Source: GCA-2705995 sp048267965 (GTDB lineage: Bacteria; Bacteroidota; Bacteroidia; Flavobacteriales_G; Salibacteraceae). Taken from it: a stretch of DNA of 64,000 nt. Within the stretch, counting starts at the first letter, position 1; every line of letters begins with the position of its first letter. The notes beneath the pieces are model-generated. The model was given only the letters and a program-made list of their open reading frames with translations. It had not been told where the DNA came from and did no database searches. The translations under genes were made by a program, and so were the position numbers. The stretch is taken from the NCBI GenBank assembly GCA_048267965.1, contig JBLWWK010000004.1, positions 62,001 through 126,000 of the forward strand, read 5' to 3'. Of this stretch, positions 60,062 to 64,000 are shown piece after piece.

Positions 60062-60510
60062 GCATTATCACTTGCAAACCACTCGGCAAAAGAGGTTTTA
60101 GTTTCTCGTAGAAGCGCACTATGCAACTCTACATTTTCTACCTTTTTTAGGTGAGATTGAATAATCTCAACAAAGTCGATCAGCATGTTTTCGCAAGTTG
60201 GCTGGTAAGGCTTTAGAATTAACCGTTCGTTTAAATCGGTAGACAACACCTTTAAAAACCGTGAATTATCTCTTAATACGAGAGCGTGGTCATACACGTC
60301 TACAACATTTGCTTTTACAATTTTTTTAAGGTCGGCAAAATCAATCACCATCCCATCTTTAGGTGAGCCTGGCTCGTCTATTGGGGTTCCTACAAAAGTT
60401 ACGTGCAAACTATACGTGTGACCATGAAGGTTATGACATTTGCCATCGTGGTTATCGAGTGCATGTGCCATTTCCCAATCAAACTCTTTGGTAACGCGAA
60501 TTTTAGGCAT
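60058..60510 (-). CDS. queD: 6-carboxytetrahydropterin synthase
   Basis: A 150-residue QueD/PTPS-family enzyme making 6-carboxytetrahydropterin for queuosine. The zinc histidines and catalytic cysteine are in MAHALDNHDGKCHNLHGHTY, and the C-terminal ENMLIDFVE and VELHSALLRETKTSFAEW match. The ATG at 60508-60510 lies within the map stop region (8-base overlap) and begins MPKIRVTKEFDWEMAHAL; a longer in-frame form is less likely. Confidence 0.9.
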   Translation of the reverse strand: MPKIRVTKEFDWEMAHALDNHDGKCHNLHGHTYSLHVTFVGTPIDEPGSPKDGMVIDFADLKKIVKANVVDVYDHALVLRDNSRFLKVLSTDLNERLILKPYQPTCENMLIDFVEIIQSHLKKVENVELHSALLRETKTSFAEWFASDNA

Positions 60511-61294
60511 TGATGGCAGGATTTTTAGCAAGTGCTTCTTCTACAAAGTCGAAAGTAGATAGAATTTCAGGTTTTCCATCAATCATCGCCACATCGTGTT
60601 CAAAGTGAGCAGCTGGTTTGCCATCTTCAGTAACAATGCTCCAGCCATCAGAAAGTTGCTTAACACGGTGAGTTCCCATGTTAATCATGGGCTCAATAGC
60701 TAGGGTCATACCATCTTGTAAGCGCTTACCTCTGCCGCGTTTACCATAGTTAGGCACTTGCGGATCTTCGTGCATTTTTTTACCTAAGCCGTGCCCTACC
60801 AATTCTCTTACCACTCCGTAACCGTGATCTTCGGCATGCTTTTGAATAGCGTAGCCAATGTCTCCAATTCGGTTCCCTCTTTTGAATTGTTCAATTCCTA
60901 AGTACAACGATTCTTCTGAAACTTTTAACAGCTGAGACACTTCCGGAGTAACTTTTCCCACTTTAAAAGTGTAGGCATGGTCACCATAAAATTCATGCAA
61001 AATGGCACCACAATCTACCGAAATTATATCGCCTTCTTGAAGGGGGCGAGTATCTGGCAAACCGTGAACAACCACCTCGTTAACCGAGGTTAATAAGGTA
61101 GACGGACAATCGTACAGGCCTTTAAAACCCGGTACGGCTCCTAAATCTCGAATAAACTCTTCGGCTTTTTCGTCTAGCATTTTGGTGGTTACGCCCGGCT
61201 CAATTAATTCACCAACATAACCTAAGGTACGAGATACGATCAATGCAGCCTCGCGCATTAATTCTATTTCTTCTCTTGATTTGAGTACAATCAT
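60503..61294 (-). CDS. map: methionine aminopeptidase, type I
   Basis: A 263-residue type I methionine aminopeptidase that removes the initiator Met. Metal ligands are seen in ISVDCGAILHEFYGDHAYTF (two Asp), GHGLGKKMHEDP (His), LAIEPMINMG (Glu) and AAHFEHDVAM (Glu). Length is about 10 residues above the minimal type I form, with no N-terminal zinc finger. It overlaps the HAD-like gene by 4 bases upstream and queD by 8 downstream, so all are in one minus-strand operon. Confidence 0.95.
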   Translation of the reverse strand: MIVLKSREEIELMREAALIVSRTLGYVGELIEPGVTTKMLDEKAEEFIRDLGAVPGFKGLYDCPSTLLTSVNEVVVHGLPDTRPLQEGDIISVDCGAILHEFYGDHAYTFKVGKVTPEVSQLLKVSEESLYLGIEQFKRGNRIGDIGYAIQKHAEDHGYGVVRELVGHGLGKKMHEDPQVPNYGKRGRGKRLQDGMTLAIEPMINMGTHRVKQLSDGWSIVTEDGKPAAHFEHDVAMIDGKPEILSTFDFVEEALAKNPAINA

Positions 61295-61710
61295 TTCTTA
61301 AAAATTGAAAGCAGTCCTTTGCTTTTCTTCTTGTGTTGAAGAGGCAATTCGCCTCCATCTGTGTTGAGCATTTGGTAAACTTCTCCCCAGCCCGGGAAAC
61401 CACCAATATTGCGATCGTCAATAAAAATATCTGCGTTGAGTTTACGGCTAATGGTGTCGTCCATCACTTCTTCAGGATAACTTTTATTTACCGCGTAAAA
61501 CTCAATGCCATTCTCTTGGCAAAACTTTACGGCTTCGTCTAATCTACGCCCACTTCGGTAGGTCCATAAAATAAGTTTGTGTCGTTTATCTTGAAGCATT
61601 TTCAATGTTTCAAAGGCAAACAACATGGGTTTTCCTATTTTCGGATAAGCGTCTTCGACAATGGTTCCGTCAAAATCTACTGCTATAGTTAAGTGCTCTT
61701 TTTCGAACAT
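61291..61710 (-). CDS. small HAD-like hydrolase
   Basis: A 139-residue HAD-superfamily protein. Motif I is AVDFDGTIVEDAYP, motif II is in LILWTYRSGRRLDEA, and the final acidic pair is ADIFIDDRNIGG. No large cap domain is present. It resembles the BT0820-type Bacteroidota family, whose substrate is not established. The ATG at 61708-61710 follows a perfect TAACTTTG box by 5 bases, so a leaderless transcript is likely. The last 4 bases overlap map. Confidence 0.85.
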   Translation of the reverse strand: MFEKEHLTIAVDFDGTIVEDAYPKIGKPMLFAFETLKMLQDKRHKLILWTYRSGRRLDEAVKFCQENGIEFYAVNKSYPEEVMDDTISRKLNADIFIDDRNIGGFPGWGEVYQMLNTDGGELPLQHKKKSKGLLSIFKK

Positions 61711-61715
61711 AAATG

Positions 61716-61723
61716 CAAAGTTA
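61716..61723 (-). promoter_or_regulatory. putative -7 element, near-leaderless HAD-map-queD-lpxH operon
   Basis: The minus strand reads TAACTTTG, an exact TAnnTTTG match, 5 bases before the HAD-like ATG. Confidence 0.5.
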
Positions 61724-61768
61724 CTGATATTTCAAAAGGTAACTGCTTTCGGTAATCGCTATCGAAGG

Positions 61769-62455
61769 TTATAGCTGCTCAAAAAGTGCTTTTATGGCTT
61801 GCTGAATGTTATGGTGAACATCTACAATAGATGCTTCCATCATGTAGCAGGGAGCCGTAATAATTTTATTTTGGCTATCGATTAGTATCTCTTGAACTGA
61901 TTTCATTTCAGCTTTAGCGCCTACTTTTTCCATGCCCTGTGAAATAGCTTCTATTTCGTAAGGAGAAGGTTGTGACTGGGTTCCTACCGTTAACGAAGCA
62001 TGGATATCGGTTCCTTCTAAAGCCTTAGCAATGGTAGTAGGAGCCATACACAAACCTACCAAAGGTTTTTGGGCAGAAACCACCTGAGTAATTAAGCTTT
62101 TCACCTCTGGATTTATTTCACCATCAGGACCATCAAACGCCCATTTTGTATGGTTTTTGGCCGTTCCGAAACCACCTGGAATCACCAAGGCATCTAATTC
62201 GTTTACATCAGCCGCACTTACTGCCTGTATTTGTCCACGGGCAATTCGAGCCGATTCAATCAACACGTTTCTGGTTTCTTCCATTTCTTCGCCCGTAATG
62301 TGGTTAACTACGTGGTGCTGGTTTACATCAGGTGCTAGGCAAACGGCCTCACCTCCATTTTGTGCAATTGCTAAAAGAGCCAAGGTAGTTTCGTGAATTT
62401 CTGAGCCATCGTAAACTCCGCTTCCCGATAAAAGAACGCCTATTTTTTTTGCCAT
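61769..62455 (-). CDS. elbB: ElbB-type isoprenoid biosynthesis glyoxalase
   Basis: A 228-residue DJ-1/PfpI-like protein of the ElbB group. It begins KIGVLLSGSGVYDGSEIHE, has DALVIPGGFGTAKN, and the nucleophile cysteine elbow VGLCMAPTTIAKAL with its conserved acidic helper. E. coli ElbB has glyoxalase-like activity and was linked to isoprenoid metabolism, but its role is unclear. It is adjacent to pepE (4-base gap) on the minus strand. Confidence 0.88.
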   Translation of the reverse strand: MAKKIGVLLSGSGVYDGSEIHETTLALLAIAQNGGEAVCLAPDVNQHHVVNHITGEEMEETRNVLIESARIARGQIQAVSAADVNELDALVIPGGFGTAKNHTKWAFDGPDGEINPEVKSLITQVVSAQKPLVGLCMAPTTIAKALEGTDIHASLTVGTQSQPSPYEIEAISQGMEKVGAKAEMKSVQEILIDSQNKIITAPCYMMEASIVDVHHNIQQAIKALFEQL

Positions 62456-62459
62456 TTTA

Positions 62460-63182
62460 TTAAGATTTTGGGTGCATTAAAAAAGTAAAATCGTCTTGGG
62501 TAGTTAACTCATACGCTTCTTTATTTTTTTCGAAAATTCGTGCTGAATGTTCGCCCCACAATGAAATTTTGTCTCCATGAACCTCTAGCGCAGAGCCTTC
62601 TCGAATACCTACGACTGGCTGTTCATTAAAAACATGAAATTCTTTAATTCTCGTTTCTCGAGTTTCGCCCATGTGTTTACTGGTAGGATCCGGATCTAAA
62701 TAATGCGGATTGATGTTAAACGGAACCAAGCCTAACGCTTCGAAAGATGGCGGATACACAATGGGCATATCGTTCGTAGTTGAGATGGTTAACCCTGTGA
62801 TATTGGCGCCTGCACTTGTACCCATGTATGGTTTTCCGTTTTTCACCGCTTCCCGAAGCGGCTCAATAATGTTGAGTTCATGCAAGCATTTCGTAAGCTC
62901 AAAGGTGTTTCCGCCTCCGGTGAAAAATCCATCTGCCCAATCGATACCTTCTTCAATAGAAGAAAACGAAGTAAGGCCTTTCATTTCAAACCCTAAAGCT
63001 TCGAAAACAGCGGCTGCTTTCGCTGTATAATCCCCATGAGAAATGCCACCCGGACGAGCATAGGGTAAAAAAACAATCTTTTTTTTGCCGCTAAAAAACT
63101 CAGCAATTTTAGACTGGATATAACTTAAATACGGTTTACCATGAACCGTTGACGTGCTTACAATAAGAAGATGTTTTGCCAT
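62460..63182 (-). CDS. pepE: dipeptidase E (alpha-aspartyl dipeptidase)
   Basis: A 240-residue S51-family serine peptidase hydrolysing Asp-X dipeptides. The nucleophile serine is in MGTSAGANITGLT, the oxyanion glycines are in FFTGGGNTFELTKCL, and the partner residues are in PFNINPHYLDPDP with the family's downstream GIREGSALEV. Length equals the family's 230-240 residues. It is cytoplasmic. It lies 4 bases upstream of elbB. Confidence 0.92.
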   Translation of the reverse strand: MAKHLLIVSTSTVHGKPYLSYIQSKIAEFFSGKKKIVFLPYARPGGISHGDYTAKAAAVFEALGFEMKGLTSFSSIEEGIDWADGFFTGGGNTFELTKCLHELNIIEPLREAVKNGKPYMGTSAGANITGLTISTTNDMPIVYPPSFEALGLVPFNINPHYLDPDPTSKHMGETRETRIKEFHVFNEQPVVGIREGSALEVHGDKISLWGEHSARIFEKNKEAYELTTQDDFTFLMHPKS

Positions 63183-63195
63183 ACTTACGAAAATA

Positions 63196-63229
63196 AAAAA
63201 TCCGGATACTTAAAGCACCCGGATTTCTA
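63196..63229 (-). terminator. terminator after leucyl aminopeptidase gene
   Basis: On the minus strand AAATCCGG and CCGGATTT form the stem, then TTTTT follows. It lies between pepA and pepE, so they are separate transcripts. Confidence 0.75.
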
Positions 63230-63254
63230 AAGTATTAAAACGGTCAATTTCTAT

Positions 63255-64000
63255 CTATTGAGCCATTTTCTTGGCAAAATCATAGATTAATCTTACCCCA
63301 ACTCCTGTTCCTCCAGTAGTTGAATAATGACTTGGTTTATCGATGTAAGCAGGACCCGCAATATCTAAGTGAATCCATTCGTAATCGGTGAAATGGTGCA
63401 AGAATTTACCGGCAGTGGTTGAACCACCAATTGGTCCGCCTAAGTTGCTCATATCAGCAATGTCTGATTTTAACAACTCATCGTATTCTCTCCAAAACGG
63501 CAATTCTGCAAGTCTTTCGTACGTTGCTTCTCCCGATTCTGACAATGCAGTCACATGCTTTTTAGAATCGTGAACCATGGCAATACCAAATGGGCCGGTG
63601 ATAGCTGCACCTGCTCCAGTTAATGTAGCCATATCAATAACCAATGCTGGATTGTATTTTTTAGCATACACCAAAGCATCTGCTAGTACCAAACGACCTT
63701 CAGCGTCTGTATTTTTCACTTCTACAGAAGTCCCGTCAGACATGGTAATAACATCATCTGCTACCAATGCATTTTTACCAATTCTGTTATCGGTTGCAGG
63801 AACCAACCCTACTACCCAGAGAGGTAATTTGTTTTTAGCGATTGCGTACATAGCGCCTGTTACGGCTGCACCGCCACCCATATCGCTTTTCATTGTAAGC
63901 ATATAACCACCTGTTTTCAAGTTGTTTCCGCCAGTATCGTAAACAATACCTTTACCTACCAAAACAAGCGGTTGCTCATTGGTAGCATTTTCTGGCTTCC
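63255..64000 (-). CDS. leucyl aminopeptidase (M17), partial
   Basis: C-terminal catalytic part of an M17 leucyl aminopeptidase, cut at the window edge, about 248 residues. Metal and active-site motifs are VGKGIVYDTGGNNLKTG (Lys and Asp), MKSDMGGGAAVTGA, and VKNTDAEGRLVLADAL with the bicarbonate-binding Arg and metal Glu. The C-terminal GPAYIDKPSHY loop and the final helix are intact. The N-terminal domain lies outside the window, so the start cannot be set. A terminator follows at 63196-63229. Confidence 0.93.
   Translation of the reverse strand, partial: KPENATNEQPLVLVGKGIVYDTGGNNLKTGGYMLTMKSDMGGGAAVTGAMYAIAKNKLPLWVVGLVPATDNRIGKNALVADDVITMSDGTSVEVKNTDAEGRLVLADALVYAKKYNPALVIDMATLTGAGAAITGPFGIAMVHDSKKHVTALSESGEATYERLAELPFWREYDELLKSDIADMSNLGGPIGGSTTAGKFLHHFTDYEWIHLDIAGPAYIDKPSHYSTTGGTGVGVRLIYDFAKKMAQ

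Noticed and set aside
1601..61989. The dispersed word as a Chi- or KOPS-like polar signal
   Set aside because: Copies are roughly balanced between strands across the window, whereas polar signals follow the replication direction.
62460..63182. PepE considered as cyanophycinase
   Set aside because: Both are S51 relatives, but length, the GTSAGAN elbow and overall pattern fit dipeptidase E; no cyanophycin synthetase is nearby.

Overview
This 64 kb window reads as chromosomal DNA from a Bacteroidota bacterium, most likely of the Flavobacteriales type. The evidence is: several secreted proteins ending in type IX secretion (T9SS) sorting domains, one of them gliding-motility associated; a mevalonate pathway gene block; Bacteroidota-style promoters (TAnnTTTG) instead of TATAAT boxes; and moderate to low GC. 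No tRNA, rRNA, CRISPR array, phage or insertion sequence was seen. Coding density is high and nearly all genes are intact; only the two end genes are cut by the window.

Layout. 1-3.8 kb: partial MFS transporter, then a LiaF-like membrane protein with a LytS-type histidine kinase and LytTR response regulator. 4.1-4.9 kb: small T9SS protein. 5.1-8.7 kb: succinate dehydrogenase operon (sdhC-sdhA-sdhB, minus strand). 8.9-15.1 kb: housekeeping genes (Xaa-Pro aminopeptidase, DUF72, Ig-like lipoprotein, methionine sulfoxide reductase, ComF, coiled-coil membrane protein). 15.2-20.4 kb: lepA, ribE and a large gliding-type T9SS protein. 20.5-26.4 kb: pdxA-yceD-rpmF-plsX-fabH-accB-accC, a B6/ribosome/fatty-acid cluster. 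26.5-28.4 kb: GT-C glycosyltransferase and SLOG-like protein. 28.4-35.7 kb: dxs, then a UbiA-type prenyltransferase, mevalonate kinase, mevalonate diphosphate decarboxylase, a GYDIA-type GHMP kinase and HMG-CoA reductase. 36-38.2 kb: GlcNAc-kinase-like protein, double GNAT, TonB-like protein. 38.3-45.1 kb: TetR/TolC/MFP/RND efflux operon. 45.4-49.8 kb: asnS, rpoN, PAP2-like protein, outer-membrane barrel. 49.9-54.1 kb: two T9SS proteins sharing a nearly identical C-terminal DNA cassette. 54.4-56.5 kb: a bufferin/HvfA-like RiPP operon. 56.8-58.8 kb: another T9SS protein. 59-64 kb: small GNAT, LpxH-like phosphatase, QueD, methionine aminopeptidase, HAD-like protein, ElbB, PepE and partial leucyl aminopeptidase.

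Two signals stand out. First, at 54.4-56.5 kb a 134-residue secreted peptide with seven cysteines in CGEGxCG motifs sits upstream of a DUF692 (MNIO) enzyme and a DUF2063 partner. This is the architecture of the copper-binding HvfABC/bufferin RiPPs, here with repeated motifs, a perfect inverted repeat in the leader and an internal terminator that could make peptide exceed enzyme. Second, a short DNA word, CGGTAGGAACC(G/C), recurs about every 2-3 kb on both strands, in several reading frames and between genes. The 10-mer GGTAGGAACC occurs 19 times where about 0.1 would be expected by chance. It behaves like an uptake-sequence or HIP1-type genomic word and I do not recognise it.

Other points: dxs coexists with the mevalonate pathway near pdxA, suggesting that DXP feeds vitamin synthesis; the RND pump has extra membrane segments; several genes look leaderless.
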